From Sphingomonas sp. 1F27F7B (GTDB taxonomy: Bacteria > Pseudomonadota > Alphaproteobacteria > Sphingomonadales > Sphingomonadaceae), in assembly GCF_005503355.1 (NCBI RefSeq), contig NZ_SCMK01000012.1, positions 62,001 to 126,000 on the forward strand: a stretch of 64,000 bases of DNA, given 5' to 3'. Made by a program: the position numbers and the translations under genes. Below, in pieces: positions 7,603 to 16,484 of the stretch. Under the pieces are notes generated by a model. It was not told the DNA's origin and made no database searches. It saw only the letters and a list, made by a program, of their open reading frames with translations. Position 1 is the stretch's first letter. Each line of letters begins with the position of its first letter.

Positions 7603-9741
7603 TTACTTGCTCTTCACGTCCAGACCCGTCCACTTGGCCGTGAACGCCCACAGGTCCGCCGCTTCCTCGATGATCTTGTCAGTCGGCTTGCCCGAGCCGT
7701 GCCCGGCGCGCGTCTCGATGCGTACCAGGTGGGGCTTGTCGCCGATGTCTGCATGCTGGATCGCCGCGGTGTACTTGAACGTATGCCCGGGCACGACGCG
7801 GTCGTCGGTGTCCGCGGTCGTCGCCAGGATCGCCGGATAGGCTATGCCCGACTTGATGTTGTGATAGGGCGAATAAGCATAGAGCGTCTTGAAATCGGCT
7901 TCCTTCGACGGATAGCCATAGTCGTCGACCCAGTAGCGCCCGGCCGTGAAGCGGTCGAAGCGCAGCATGTCCATCACGCCCACCGCCGGCAGCGCCGCCG
8001 CGAACAGGTCCGGCCGCTGGTTCACCACCGCGCCCACCAGCAGCCCGCCGTTCGAGCCGCCCTGGATCGCCAGCTGGTTCCGGCCGGTGATGCCTTCCTT
8101 GATCAGATACTCGCCCGCGCCGATGAAATCGTCGAACACGTTCTGCTTGTTCGCCAGGCGCCCGCCATCGTGCCACGCCTTGCCATATTCGCCGCCGCCG
8201 CGGATGTTGGCAAGGACGAACACGCCGCCCTGCTCCAGCCAGGCGAGGCGCGAGGAAGAGAAGCTCGGGCCATAGGAGACGTTGAAGCCGCCATAGCCCC
8301 AGAGCAGAGTCGGCGCCGGACCGGCCACGCTCTTCTTGCGGACAATGAACATCGGCACCTTCGTCCCGTCCTTCGACGTGAAGAAGCGCTGCTCGACCTT
8401 ATAGTCCTCGGGCTTGAACAGCAGCTTGGGACGCGCCCAGGGCGTGCTGGTGCCGGTCGCCATGTCGTAGCGATAGATGGTCGTCGGCTCGTTGAAGCTG
8501 GTATAGGCGTAGAAGGTCTCGGGGTCGTCAGGCTCGCCGCCAAAGCCCGAGGCGGTGCCGACGCCGGGCAGCTTGACCGGGCCGATCGCGCCGCCGTCGA
8601 GCGTGTAGCGGCGCACTTCGGTCTTGGCGTCGACCAGATAGCTCGCCACCAGCGCGCCGCCGACGATGGCGGCGCCTTCCAGCGTCGCCTTGTCCTCAGG
8701 GACCAGATCGGTGGTGACCGGGTTCGCCGCCGCCACGTCCATGGTCACGATCTTGAGCTTCGGCGCGCCCTTGTTGGTTACCCAGTAGAATTTGGTGCCG
8801 ACATTGCCGGCCAGGCTCCAGCTATTCTCCAGCCCCGGCACGATCACGCGCGGCGTGCGCGCCGGATCCTTCAGGTCGATCAGCGTGATCTGGTAGCGGT
8901 CGTCGGTGCCCTCGCTGGTGGTGATCGCCATCCAGCGCCCGTCATCGGTGATCTGGGCGTAGTGGCTCCACTTGGGATGGTCGGGCGTCTCGAACACCAG
9001 CGTGTCGGCGCTGTCGGGCGTGCCGAGCTTGTGGAAGTAGATCTTGTGGTTCTCGTTGAGCGCCTGGTATTTGGCATCGGCGGCGACGTCCGGATAGCGC
9101 GAATAATAGAAGCCGCTGCCGTCCTTGGCCCAGACCGCGCTCAGCGTGAACTTCATGCCGTGGACGCTGTCGCCGGTCTCCTTGCCGGTGGCGACGTCGA
9201 GCACCTTGGCGGTGCGCCAGTCGGTGCCGCCGTCCTGGATGGCATAGAGCAGATACCTGCCGTCCTCCGAGGGCGCCCATTCGGAGAGCGCGGTCGCGCC
9301 GTCCTTCGACCAGCCGTTCGGATCGATCAGCACCCGGCCCTCGCCGTCGAGCTTGTCGCGGACGAACAGCACCGCCTGGTTCTGCAGCCCCGAATTGTGC
9401 ATGTAGAAGTAGCGGCCGCCCTTTTTCTGCGGCGCGCCGAAGCGCTCATAGTCGAACAGCTGCTTGATGCGCGCCTTGAACCAGTCGCGACCGGGCAGCG
9501 TAGCGAGATAGGCGTTCGTGACCTTGTTCTCGGCCTCGACCCAGGCGGCGACTTCCCGGTCGTTGCGCACGTCGTTCTCGAGCCAGCGATAGGGATCGGC
9601 GACCTTCACCCCGAACTGTTCGTCCGCCACGTCGACGCGGCGGGTATCGGGATAGGCGAGCTTGGTCACTTTGGTCTCCGGCTGGGTCTGGGCGAATGCA
9701 GGGGTTGCGAGGAGCAGGGGCAGGATGAGGGCGCGGCGCAT
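7603..9741 (-). CDS. Prolyl oligopeptidase family serine peptidase (S9), secreted
   Basis: 712 residues. The ATG at 9741 has GGAGG four bases upstream and opens a signal peptide (MRRALILPLLLATPAFA), so it is preferred to the longer open frame above it. The N-terminal seven-bladed propeller region is followed by an alpha/beta hydrolase domain. The nucleophile motif GGSNGG has Ser563. The acid residue lies in the loop TDDRVVP and the catalytic His681 in RAGHGSGKP, the normal S9A order. It should cleave short proline-containing peptides in the periplasm. The gene is monocistronic. A possible promoter (TTGAGC at 9790-9795, TAGCCT at 9768-9773, 16-bp gap) lies just upstream. Confidence 0.95.
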   Translation of the reverse strand: MRRALILPLLLATPAFAQTQPETKVTKLAYPDTRRVDVADEQFGVKVADPYRWLENDVRNDREVAAWVEAENKVTNAYLATLPGRDWFKARIKQLFDYERFGAPQKKGGRYFYMHNSGLQNQAVLFVRDKLDGEGRVLIDPNGWSKDGATALSEWAPSEDGRYLLYAIQDGGTDWRTAKVLDVATGKETGDSVHGMKFTLSAVWAKDGSGFYYSRYPDVAADAKYQALNENHKIYFHKLGTPDSADTLVFETPDHPKWSHYAQITDDGRWMAITTSEGTDDRYQITLIDLKDPARTPRVIVPGLENSWSLAGNVGTKFYWVTNKGAPKLKIVTMDVAAANPVTTDLVPEDKATLEGAAIVGGALVASYLVDAKTEVRRYTLDGGAIGPVKLPGVGTASGFGGEPDDPETFYAYTSFNEPTTIYRYDMATGTSTPWARPKLLFKPEDYKVEQRFFTSKDGTKVPMFIVRKKSVAGPAPTLLWGYGGFNVSYGPSFSSSRLAWLEQGGVFVLANIRGGGEYGKAWHDGGRLANKQNVFDDFIGAGEYLIKEGITGRNQLAIQGGSNGGLLVGAVVNQRPDLFAAALPAVGVMDMLRFDRFTAGRYWVDDYGYPSKEADFKTLYAYSPYHNIKSGIAYPAILATTADTDDRVVPGHTFKYTAAIQHADIGDKPHLVRIETRAGHGSGKPTDKIIEEAADLWAFTAKWTGLDVKSK

Positions 9742-10010
9742 GGGGCCTCCGAATGGGGAACTGCCCCAGGCTAGCGCACCGGCGCCGGCGCTCAAGCGAA
9801 ACTGCGAATCGAAGTCCCCGAAACCGCCCAGATCAAGGCGGCGATAACCGGCGCAAGCGCGATGGCGGCCGAAAGCCACGCAGGAAAATTGGAGCGGCGG
9901 TTCCTGTCCATGCAGGGAACATGGGGAGTCGCGGCCCGGGGCAGGAGAAGAGGAAATGTTGCGTAGGCAAAACGAAGTATTTCACTCCGGCGCCGCGCGG
10001 TGCCCGCCCC

Positions 10011-10769
10011 TCAGGCCGGAGGCAGCGCGCGCAGCTTGGCCAGCCTCTCCGGCCTCAGGTCCTGATAATCGGTCACGTCCCAGATCGCGTCCTGGATCAG
10101 GTCCACGGCCTGCTTGCCGTCTATCTTCTTCCCCTTGATCGCCTTGAGCACCTGCTGGAGCTTCGGATGGCTGGTGACCGGCCCCAGCTCATACTCGGCA
10201 CCCTCGCCCGGCACGTCCATCTCGACGTTCAGGCACAGGCCGCGGATCAGGAAGCGGCCGCCCGAGGAACCGCCCGCGCCGGCAGGCAAGCGCTTGTCCT
10301 GCGCCACTGCCTGTGCCTTCTTCCTTCTGGCCTCCTCCCGGTCCGAGGGAGGCAGGGTGAGATAGCCGCACCAGCTGTCCTTGATGTAGAAATCCAGATC
10401 GCTGACCATGATCACGTTCTGGAAGCTCCTGCCCTCTCGCTTCATCCGGTCGAAAATCTCGCCGGCGAGATGCTTGAACATCGTGCCCGCGGGGATGTGG
10501 ACCACATAGGAGCGGTCCTCCTCGGTGCAGAAGCTCAGGCAGAGCTCCTCCCTGCCGACGCCGAGTTCCGTTTCCTTGCAATCCGCAGGATTGTCGAAGC
10601 CCTTGACCGACAACAGCCTGACGCCGGGCGGCAGGCTGAGCGGCGTACCGACGGGCGTGCCCGGATTGTTGCCCAGGCCCGCCATGAGCCGGTCCTGCGC
10701 CGCAGCCGGCCCCGCGCCAAGGCTCGCCAGCGCCGCAAGCAGCACGAAGAGCCAAGTCATCCTACGCAT
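10011..10769 (-). CDS. Secreted hypothetical protein, 252 aa
   Basis: I do not recognise this protein. The ATG at 10769 follows AGGAGG. A signal peptide (MRRMTWLFVLLAALASLGAGPAAAQ) precedes a mature region with several cysteines (ADCKET, LCLSFC, SWCGYL, GLCLNV), probably disulphide-paired in the periplasm. A Lys/Arg-rich turn (REEARRKKAQAV) lies near the middle. No transmembrane segment follows the signal. It is divergent from nothing and separated from rplQ by that gene's terminator. The 269 bp between this gene and the peptidase hold nothing else recognisable. Confidence 0.8.
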   Translation of the reverse strand: MRRMTWLFVLLAALASLGAGPAAAQDRLMAGLGNNPGTPVGTPLSLPPGVRLLSVKGFDNPADCKETELGVGREELCLSFCTEEDRSYVVHIPAGTMFKHLAGEIFDRMKREGRSFQNVIMVSDLDFYIKDSWCGYLTLPPSDREEARRKKAQAVAQDKRLPAGAGGSSGGRFLIRGLCLNVEMDVPGEGAEYELGPVTSHPKLQQVLKAIKGKKIDGKQAVDLIQDAIWDVTDYQDLRPERLAKLRALPPA

Positions 10770-10865
10770 CGAGCCTCCTGAACCACGTCGGGCGGACCAT
10801 GGGTTCGGCGCGGACGGCGGGCGATGGATATTCGACGGAGCACCGATCGCGCTCGACGAAGACGC

Positions 10866-10903
10866 AAGAAAAAGGGCGGCCGCACCGTGGTGCGACCGCC
10901 CTT
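10866..10903 (-). terminator. rplQ terminator
   Basis: On the minus strand, AAGGGCGGTCGCACC pairs with GGTGCGGCCGCCCTT (10872-10903, one mismatch) and is followed by TTTTTC. It starts about 25 bases after the rplQ stop and is a textbook intrinsic terminator. Confidence 0.9.
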
Positions 10904-10926
10904 CCCTATCTCGAGATCGAGGCCGA

Positions 10927-11349
10927 TCAGGCGACGGCGTCGAAATCCTCGTCGGCCATCACCGGGCCCGAATCCTGGCCCTTGGCCGAGACGTCGCGGT
11001 CGACGAACTCGATGATCGCCATCGGCGAGGCGTCCGAAGCGCGCGGGCCGGTCTTGATGATGCGGCAATAGCCGCCGTTGCGGTCCGCATAGCGCGCTGC
11101 AAGGACGTCGAACAGCTTCACCAGCTGCGTGTCGTCGAGCAGGCGGGCATGCGCCAGGCGACGGTTCGACAGGCCACCCTTCTTGGCGAGGGTGATCAGC
11201 TTCTCCACATAGGGGCGAAGCTCCTTGGCCTTGGCGAGGGTGGTGGTGATCTGCTCGTGCTTGATGAGCGCGGCGCTCATGTTGCGGAACAGGGCGGCGC
11301 GATGGGCCGAGGTACGCTGCAGCTTACGGCCGCCGACGCGGTGACGCAT
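10927..11349 (-). CDS. rplQ: 50S ribosomal protein L17
   Basis: 140 residues beginning [17 protein letters not shown], the universal L17 N-terminus, with the conserved [18 protein letters not shown] region and the alphaproteobacterial C-terminal extension. L17 sits near the exit tunnel of the large subunit. GGAAGAAG precedes the ATG at 11349. In relatives rplQ follows rpoA directly. Here 1.75 kb separates them, and a separate promoter is visible upstream. Confidence 0.98.
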   Translation of the reverse strand: MRHRVGGRKLQRTSAHRAALFRNMSAALIKHEQITTTLAKAKELRPYVEKLITLAKKGGLSNRRLAHARLLDDTQLVKLFDVLAARYADRNGGYCRIIKTGPRASDASPMAIIEFVDRDVSAKGQDSGPVMADEDFDAVA

Positions 11350-11455
11350 TGTCTTCTTCCTTCAGTTCGTTCGGGGGCCGTATCAGGTACCCCGGACCAG
11401 GCGGTGCAAAATGGGGCCACCGCCCAAAACCCTGTGCGAATTTCGCGAAGGCGCG

Positions 11456-11484
11456 CCCAAAGCGGATTCGGGCGGGAAAGTCAA
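11456..11484 (-). promoter_or_regulatory. Possible separate rplQ promoter
   Basis: TTGACT (11479-11484) and TTTGGG (11456-11461) are spaced by 17 bp, about 105 bp upstream of rplQ. The layout resembles the clearer promoters before rpsM and rplO. It would explain how rplQ is expressed after being cut off from rpoA. Confidence 0.45.
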
Positions 11485-11582
11485 GTCATGCGCACGCGCC
11501 GCACACCCGCCGGCGCCAGCATCAGCACCCAGTCCATCGCATCGGCGCGGTCGGGCGAGCGCCCCAGCCGCCTTTGGGCTCT
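11481..11582 (-). pseudogene. Possible C-terminal fragment of a phage/GTA terminase large subunit
   Basis: On the minus strand a frame reads RRLGRSPDRADAMDWVL and continues about 15 residues to a stop at 11481. GRSPDRADA followed by a hydrophobic residue and W is characteristic of the C-terminus of large terminase subunits of phages and gene-transfer agents. Upstream the similarity disappears at once, so at most about 33 codons remain. The match is short and could be chance. Confidence 0.3.
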
Positions 11583-11635
11583 GTCACGAACACCCCGAAC
11601 AACCGAAAATGGCGCGCAAGCCAGCCCCACGCCCC

Positions 11636-11728
11636 GCGCAAAGCAAAGGGGCCGCCCCTCGTGGGACGGCCCGTTTCGTTTGCTTCGCGAGGATCCCAGG
11701 CTCGGCCCATGATCTCCCGCTCGGGCTG
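11636..11728 (-). repeat. Degenerate second copy of the rpoA 3' end and terminator
   Basis: This stretch aligns with 13039-13131 over about 90 bp with only scattered changes. It includes GCGCAAAGCAAA, the terminator stem GGGCCGCCCCTC...GGGACGGCCC and the coding tail that in rpoA encodes QEIMG. Here the TGA stop is changed (CGA) and the upstream rpoA sequence is lost within about 15 bases. Together with the true rpoA end it forms a direct repeat flanking two inserted genes. It probably still acts as the terminator of the DUF2846 gene. Confidence 0.8.
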
Positions 11729-11774
11729 GTGGCGCCATTTCCCGATGGAATGGCGCCGCCAGCCCTTCCCGAGG

Positions 11775-12317
11775 CTATTGTTGCGGCTTGGCCGGCGCGT
11801 TCGGCGTCGGAGCCGCGGCCGCTGGACCGCCGGCGAGTGCCGCGGCGACCTGCTCGGGGCGCAGCGCGCCCTCGCCCGGCCCCATGTCATCGGCATTGAC
11901 CATCTTCAGCTTCTTCTGGCCGCGAAACTCGGCCTCGGTCGCCGGCCGGATGTCGGGGCGACCAACCATGATGCCCATCTTGATCTTGCAGGCGGCATAT
12001 TGCGTCTCGTCCGCCTCGACCTCGAGAGCGAGCATGTCCTTGGCCTCGCTCTTCACGCTGAACTCGTGGCGCCCCGGCTCCGTGACCATGATGAAATACT
12101 TGCCGGCGCCGAGCGAGCTGACCTTCTGCCCCTTCTCGTTGACCGAGCAGCCAATTGCGAAGCCCGCGCCACCGGGGCGATAGAACACGATCTGACCCTT
12201 GCCGGCCGGCGGTGCCGGGATGGCGATCGGCACGCTGTCTTCCTTGTCGCCGGCGATAGCGGGCGCCGAAACCGCAGTCAGCGCCATCGCTGCCGCAATG
12301 CCTAACCCGTTGAACAT
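11775..12317 (-). CDS. DUF2846 family secreted protein
   Basis: 180 residues. The ATG at 12317 follows AGGGGGAA. A signal peptide (ends SAPAIAG) leads into a DUF2846 domain (about 35-140) with the typical features GKGQIVFYRP near its start, KVSSLGAGKYFI, an EPGRHEF strand and GIMVGRPDI. The last 40 residues are Ala/Pro-rich and probably disordered. DUF2846 proteins are periplasmic or lipoprotein-like and of unknown function. It lies 19 bases after the preceding secreted-protein gene, so the two form a small operon. Both are inserted between rpoA and rplQ. Confidence 0.85.
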   Translation of the reverse strand: MFNGLGIAAAMALTAVSAPAIAGDKEDSVPIAIPAPPAGKGQIVFYRPGGAGFAIGCSVNEKGQKVSSLGAGKYFIMVTEPGRHEFSVKSEAKDMLALEVEADETQYAACKIKMGIMVGRPDIRPATEAEFRGQKKLKMVNADDMGPGEGALRPEQVAAALAGGPAAAAPTPNAPAKPQQ

Positions 12318-12336
12318 GATATTCCCCCTCTCTTGC

Positions 12337-12957
12337 TTACTGAACCGATTGCGCGGCAGGCGCCGGCACGGATGCCGGCGGCGCGAGCGTGAAGATCTCG
12401 GCGGTCTTGGCCTCGGCGAGCCTGCCCTGCGGCAGGTTGACCTCGCCGCCTTTGATCATGAAGCAGATCAAGGCGATAGGCGGCGCAACCGCTGCGCTGG
12501 CCGTGTTGAGCGTATGGACCGTGCCGGTCCTCGACTTGCCGTTCGGGGACACATGCATGCTGCGCAGCCGCAACCGCCGCCCGCAGACTTCGAGGAAACG
12601 CGCGGCCAGCACCAGTTCGCCGCCGGCACCGCTGCCCCCGGCCTTCTTGGCATGGATTACCTCGCCCCCGCCGCTGGCCCCCGCCGGAAACAGCTCCACG
12701 CCATCGGCCATGATCGGCGCGGCAAGACGGAGCGCAAACGTGGCGCCAGGCGTGCTGGTCTTGCTGCCGAGCGGCTCAAGCAGTTCGACGGTGACCGGCG
12801 TGAACGCCGGAATGACCAGCGACGGCACGCAAGGCTGCGGAGCCTGCGCCACACCCGCCCGCTGCGGTGCGGACGCTGCCGCATCCTGCGCCAGGGCACA
12901 GCCAGGCAAGAAGCCGCACACAAGCGCGGCGCTTGCCAAGAATAGCTGCCGATGCAC
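12337..12957 (-). CDS. Secreted hypothetical protein, 206 aa
   Basis: The GTG at 12957 follows a G-rich ribosome site. A signal peptide ([24 protein letters not shown]) contains Cys20, so lipid modification is possible but the box is imperfect. The mature part has a beta-rich domain beginning [20 protein letters not shown], typical of small sphingomonad periplasmic proteins with an SH3- or Sec-like sandwich. It later carries the [12 protein letters not shown] and [15 protein letters not shown] strands and one hydrophobic segment ([17 protein letters not shown]). It is the first gene of a two-gene operon with the DUF2846 gene. The function is unknown. Confidence 0.8.
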   Translation of the reverse strand: MHRQLFLASAALVCGFLPGCALAQDAAASAPQRAGVAQAPQPCVPSLVIPAFTPVTVELLEPLGSKTSTPGATFALRLAAPIMADGVELFPAGASGGGEVIHAKKAGGSGAGGELVLAARFLEVCGRRLRLRSMHVSPNGKSRTGTVHTLNTASAAVAPPIALICFMIKGGEVNLPQGRLAEAKTAEIFTLAPPASVPAPAAQSVQ

Positions 12958-13040
12958 GGAAATGCCCCCCGATATCCCCCGCGGGCAAGGCTATGGCGAG
13001 CGCCATCCTTTGGCAAGCGGCACAAATGCACCGGAATGGC

Positions 13041-13078
13041 GCAAAGCAAAAGGGCCGCCCCTCACGGGACGGCCCTTT
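13041..13078 (-). terminator. rpoA operon terminator
   Basis: On the minus strand AGGGCCG (13070-13076) pairs with CGGCCCT (13051-13057), with further inner CCC/GGG pairing, followed by TTTTGC. It lies 28 bases after the rpoA stop and ends the rpsM-rpsK-rpoA transcript. The same hairpin recurs at 11640-11675. Confidence 0.85.
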
Positions 13079-13103
13079 CGGTTGTTCGCTTCGGATCCTG
13101 GGC

Positions 13104-14174
13104 TCAGCCCATGATCTCCTGCTCGAGCTTCTTGGCCATCTCTTCGATGTTCTCAGGCGGCCAGCCCGGGATTTCCATGCCGAGGCGAAGGCCCATCGAC
13201 GACAGGACTTCCTTGATCTCGTTGAGCGACTTGCGGCCGAAGTTCGGCGTGCGCAGCATCTCGGCCTCGGTCTTCTGGACCAGATCGCCGATATAGATGA
13301 TGTTGTCGTTCTTGAGGCAGTTGGCCGAGCGGACCGAAAGCTCCAGCTCGTCGACCTTCTTCAGCAGGTAGCGGTTGATCTGCGATGCATCGCCCGAGCC
13401 GGTCTCAGCGGCGCCGGCAGCCGGAGCCGCCATGCCGATCGGAGCCGAGCGGGTGATCGCCGAATCGTCGAAGTGGACGAACAGCGCCAGCTGGTCCTGA
13501 AGGATGCGCGCGGCATAGGCCACCGCGTCTTCCGGCGTGATCGTGCCGTCGGTCTCGATCGACAGCGTGAGCTTGTCGTAGTCGAGCTCCTGGCCGACGC
13601 GGGTATTCTCGACCTTGTACGAGACCTGGCGGACCGGGCTGTACAGCGCGTCCACCGGGATCAGGCCGATCGGGGCGTCCGCCGGGCGGTTCGACGCGGC
13701 GGGGACATAGCCCTTGCCGGTGTCGGCGGTCAGCTCCATGTTGAGCGTCGCGCCATCGTCCAGGTGACAGATGACCAGATCGGGGTTCATCACCTCGATG
13801 TCGCCCGACACGGCGATGTCGCCGGCCTTTACCTCAGCCGGGCCGGTGGCCGAGAGCTGGAGGCGCTTCGGGCCTTCGCCCTGCATGCGGATCGCGATCT
13901 GCTTGACGTTGAGGACGATGTCCGTCACGTCCTCGCGCACGCCCGCCAGCGAGCTGAACTCGTGGAGGACGTTCTCGATCTTGATCGAAGTGACCGCGGC
14001 GCCCTGCAGCGACGAGAGCAGCACGCGGCGCAGCGCGTTGCCGAGCGTCAGGCCGAAACCGCGCTCGAGCGGCTCGGCAACGAAGGTCGACTTGCGCTTG
14101 GGATCGCCACCGGGCTTCTTCTCGAGGCCGTTGGGCTTCTTGAGTTCCTGCCAGTTCTTAGCGTTGACCGACAC
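13104..14174 (-). CDS. rpoA: DNA-directed RNA polymerase subunit alpha
   Basis: 356 residues, slightly longer than E. coli alpha, as in other alphaproteobacteria. The N-terminal dimerisation domain shows [25 protein letters not shown], split here as [11 protein letters not shown] and [14 protein letters not shown]. The C-terminal domain, which binds UP elements and activators, includes [11 protein letters not shown] and [12 protein letters not shown]. The GTG start at 14174 follows [17 protein letters not shown] is the usual alphaproteobacterial beginning. It is co-transcribed with rpsM and rpsK. It is not followed by rplQ as is normal, but by its own terminator and two inserted genes. Confidence 0.98.
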   Translation of the reverse strand: MSVNAKNWQELKKPNGLEKKPGGDPKRKSTFVAEPLERGFGLTLGNALRRVLLSSLQGAAVTSIKIENVLHEFSSLAGVREDVTDIVLNVKQIAIRMQGEGPKRLQLSATGPAEVKAGDIAVSGDIEVMNPDLVICHLDDGATLNMELTADTGKGYVPAASNRPADAPIGLIPVDALYSPVRQVSYKVENTRVGQELDYDKLTLSIETDGTITPEDAVAYAARILQDQLALFVHFDDSAITRSAPIGMAAPAAGAAETGSGDASQINRYLLKKVDELELSVRSANCLKNDNIIYIGDLVQKTEAEMLRTPNFGRKSLNEIKEVLSSMGLRLGMEIPGWPPENIEEMAKKLEQEIMG

Positions 14175-14233
14175 GGGCTTTCCTCATGTTGGGCGGGACT
14201 AGAGGCGCGTCCCGCCAGGTAACTACTGCAAGA

Positions 14234-14259
14234 CCGCGGGCCCGCCTCAGGGCCCGCGG
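14234..14259 (-). other. Hairpin between rpsK and rpoA
   Basis: CCGCGGGCCC (14234-14243) pairs perfectly with GGGCCCGCGG (14250-14259) around a 6-base loop. No T-run follows on the minus strand, so this is more likely an RNA processing or stability hairpin, or a partial attenuator, than a full terminator. Confidence 0.6.
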
Positions 14260-14275
14260 CGACAAGCAGGAACGA

Positions 14276-14665
14276 TCAGACGCGACGACGCTTCGACGGG
14301 CGGACGCCGTTGTGCGGAATCGGAGTCACGTCGCGGATCGACGTGATCTGGAAGCCGACCGCCTGCAGCGCGCGAAGGGCGCTCTCGCGGCCCGAACCCG
14401 GGCCCTTCACTTCCACCTCGAGGGTGCGCACGCCGTGCTCGGCGGCCTTGCGGCCCGCGTCCTCGGCGGCGACCTGGGCGGCGTACGGGGTCGACTTGCG
14501 CGAGCCCTTGAAGCCCATCATGCCGGCCGACGACCACGAGATGGCGTTGCCCTGCGCGTCGGTGATGGTGATCATCGTGTTGTTGAAGCTGGCGTTCACA
14601 TGGGCGACGCCTGCGGTGATGTTCTTGCGCTCGCGACGGCGGATGCGCTGCGGTTCACGTGCCAT
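14276..14665 (-). CDS. rpsK: 30S ribosomal protein S11
   Basis: 129 residues, normal length. Shows [16 protein letters not shown] (platform strand of the 30S subunit), [14 protein letters not shown], and the rRNA-binding C-terminal tail [18 protein letters not shown]. It starts at ATG 14665, 15 bases after the rpsM stop, in the order rpsM-rpsK-rpoA. A hairpin separates it from rpoA. Confidence 0.98.
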   Translation of the reverse strand: MAREPQRIRRRERKNITAGVAHVNASFNNTMITITDAQGNAISWSSAGMMGFKGSRKSTPYAAQVAAEDAGRKAAEHGVRTLEVEVKGPGSGRESALRALQAVGFQITSIRDVTPIPHNGVRPSKRRRV

Positions 14666-14679
14666 TGTTCAGCGCTCCC

Positions 14680-15048
14680 TTACTTCTTCTTGCCGGCGAT
14701 GGGCTTGGCCTTGCCCTTGCGGGTGCGCGCATTGGTGTGCGTGCGCTGGCCACGAACCGGAAGCCCCTTGCGGTGACGCAGGCCGCGATAGCAGGCCAGG
14801 TCCATCAGGCGCTTGATGTTCATCGCGGTCTGGCGGCGAAGGTCGCCCTCGACGGTGTAGCCGGCGTCGATCGCCTCGCGGATCTGCAGCACTTCCTGGT
14901 CCGACAGGTCCTGAACGCGGCGCTCGTCCGCGATGTTCAGCTTGGCGGTGATCTCCTTGGCCTTGGCCGCGCCAATGCCGTGGATGTACTGAAGCGCGAT
15001 GACGACGCGCTTGTTGGTCGGGATGTTGACACCCGCAATACGAGCCAT
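14680..15048 (-). CDS. rpsM: 30S ribosomal protein S13
   Basis: 122 residues starting [14 protein letters not shown] at 15048. This start is chosen over a longer open frame because it is the universal S13 N-terminus and GGGAG lies upstream. The helix-two-turn-helix region and the basic C-terminal tail ([17 protein letters not shown]) that reaches into the 30S P/A-site area are intact. It is the first gene of the rpsM-rpsK-rpoA operon in this genome, with its own promoter, because other genes separate it from adk. Confidence 0.98.
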   Translation of the reverse strand: MARIAGVNIPTNKRVVIALQYIHGIGAAKAKEITAKLNIADERRVQDLSDQEVLQIREAIDAGYTVEGDLRRQTAMNIKRLMDLACYRGLRHRKGLPVRGQRTHTNARTRKGKAKPIAGKKK

Positions 15049-15181
15049 GAAATTTGTTCTCCCAGCTCCACGGGGCGCCGCATGGCAGCTCGCACCCCAT
15101 CTCGTAGCGTTGATCCCGAAATGCGGCGGCACGACGAGCGCACAAGCACGCCGCCGGACACCGGTGTTTCGGAAGATGCGC

Positions 15182-15210
15182 GACATATGCGTCCGCCAGC
15201 GCAGAGTCAA
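15182..15210 (-). promoter_or_regulatory. rpsM-rpsK-rpoA promoter
   Basis: TTGACT (15205-15210) and TATGTC (15182-15187) are separated by exactly 17 bp, about 135 bases upstream of the rpsM start. This is a strong match to the alphaproteobacterial housekeeping sigma consensus. Confidence 0.7.
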
Positions 15211-15447
15211 GCGCTGTGGGAAAGGCTTTCGCCGGAAATGGACTTATACACGAATCCGGCGCCTCCGCCAAGCCGATGCCCGCCGTCGCCCCGGCGACAC
15301 GACGTTCAACCGGGCGGTAGAGCATGTCATTGACTCCGTTGACGCAATTGCCCGTTCGAAGCGGAAACCCAACCGATCGGTTGAATGTCGCGTGCCACCG
15401 GCGAACCAGAACAGGCGGAGCCCATATTGCAAGCCGAACGGCCAGCC
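15211..15447. other. Intergenic region with a 14-bp palindrome
   Basis: No gene is seen between the response regulator stop and the rpsM promoter. The stretch contains a perfect palindrome CAACCGATCGGTTG at 15370-15383, which looks like a dimeric regulator site. No regulator can be assigned. Confidence 0.5.
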
Positions 15448-16137
15448 CTACCCCTCGGCGGCCAGGCGATAGCCCGCCCCGCGCACCGTATGGAGGATCG
15501 GGGCCTCTCCCTCTTCCAGCTTGCGGCGCAGGCGGCCGATATGGACATCGACCACGTTCGAGCCGGGATCGAAGCGGCAGTTCCACACATGCTCCAGCAT
15601 CATGGTGCGCGTGACGACCTCGCCGGCATGGCGGGCGAGATATTCAAGCAGGTGAAACTCGCGCGCCACCAGCGGCACGGCGCGGCCGGCACGGGCGACG
15701 GTGCGACTGAGCAAGTCGATCTCGAGATCCCCGACCACGATCCGCGTCGCCTTGGCGTCCGCCTCGACCCGGTCTGCCCGGCGGAGCAGCGCCGCGATGC
15801 GCGCTCGCAGCTCGGCAAAGGAAAAGGGTTTGGCGAGATAGTCGTCCGCACCGGCCGCGAGGCCGCCGACCTTGTCGTCGACCGTGCCGAGCGCGGAAAG
15901 CATGATCGCGGGAGTCCGCATCCCCCGCTCGCGCAGCGCACCGAGCATCGACAGGCCGTCCATGCCGGGCAGCATGCGATCAAAGAGCCACAGGTCGAAA
16001 TCGCCCTCGGCGGCACGGACGAGGCCGGAGGGGCCATCGCCGCAGGCCTCTACCTCGAAACCGGCATCGATGAGCCCACGGGTCACGAAGTCCACGGCGG
16101 CGGCGTCATCCTCGACAATCAGGATATGGTGCGTCAC
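15448..16137 (-). CDS. OmpR/PhoB-family response regulator (orphan)
   Basis: 229 residues from the GTG at 16137, which has GGAGG six bases upstream; a longer TTG-started frame lacks such a site. The receiver domain (about 3-115) shows the acidic pair in ILIVEDD, the phospho-acceptor Asp in FDRMLPGMDG, the Ser/Thr in MLSALG and Lys in YLAKPFS. The C-terminal winged-helix domain ends NVVDVHIGRLRRKL and TVRGAGYRL. It should be a DNA-binding transcription factor. No histidine kinase lies nearby. Its place between adk and rpsM is unusual. Confidence 0.9.
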   Translation of the reverse strand: MTHHILIVEDDAAAVDFVTRGLIDAGFEVEACGDGPSGLVRAAEGDFDLWLFDRMLPGMDGLSMLGALRERGMRTPAIMLSALGTVDDKVGGLAAGADDYLAKPFSFAELRARIAALLRRADRVEADAKATRIVVGDLEIDLLSRTVARAGRAVPLVAREFHLLEYLARHAGEVVTRTMMLEHVWNCRFDPGSNVVDVHIGRLRRKLEEGEAPILHTVRGAGYRLAAEG

Positions 16138-16484
16138 GTCCGTCCTCCGCCCGGCCCGGCAAAAGGGATGGCCGACGGACAAGGGGGCGTCCGTCGGCCG
16201 AGCGTCGATGCCAGGGCAGCATCGGCGCCTTCAGGGCGCAACGGTGTCCCAGGCGCTCTTCCCGGCGAGCCCGGTCCGGAAAGGGGGCTGATCCGGACCA
16301 TGGCTATGGCGGCGGTCGCAGGGGGAGGAACGACCAGGCCAGCGCCGGGAAGAGCATCGGGGAAACCGCATGCGGTTGACCTCTGATGCATGGCCGACGG
16401 GGGCGTGCCGGCCATGGCCCCTGATAGCCGCCGGCACTACCCCGGGCAGTGACCGGGGCATGACAAAATCGTAATGTTGAACCG
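16138..16484. other. Intergenic region upstream of the response regulator
   Basis: 347 bp without a convincing gene. It holds an imperfect hairpin CCCCGG (16440-16445) with CCGGGG (16453-16458) just downstream of the START-fold gene, and the regulator's ribosome site. No clear promoter was identified. Confidence 0.4.

Noticed and set aside
7699..9774. Plus-strand open frame of 691 codons across the prolyl oligopeptidase
   Set aside because: Shadow of the S9 peptidase gene, which has catalytic residues and signal peptide.
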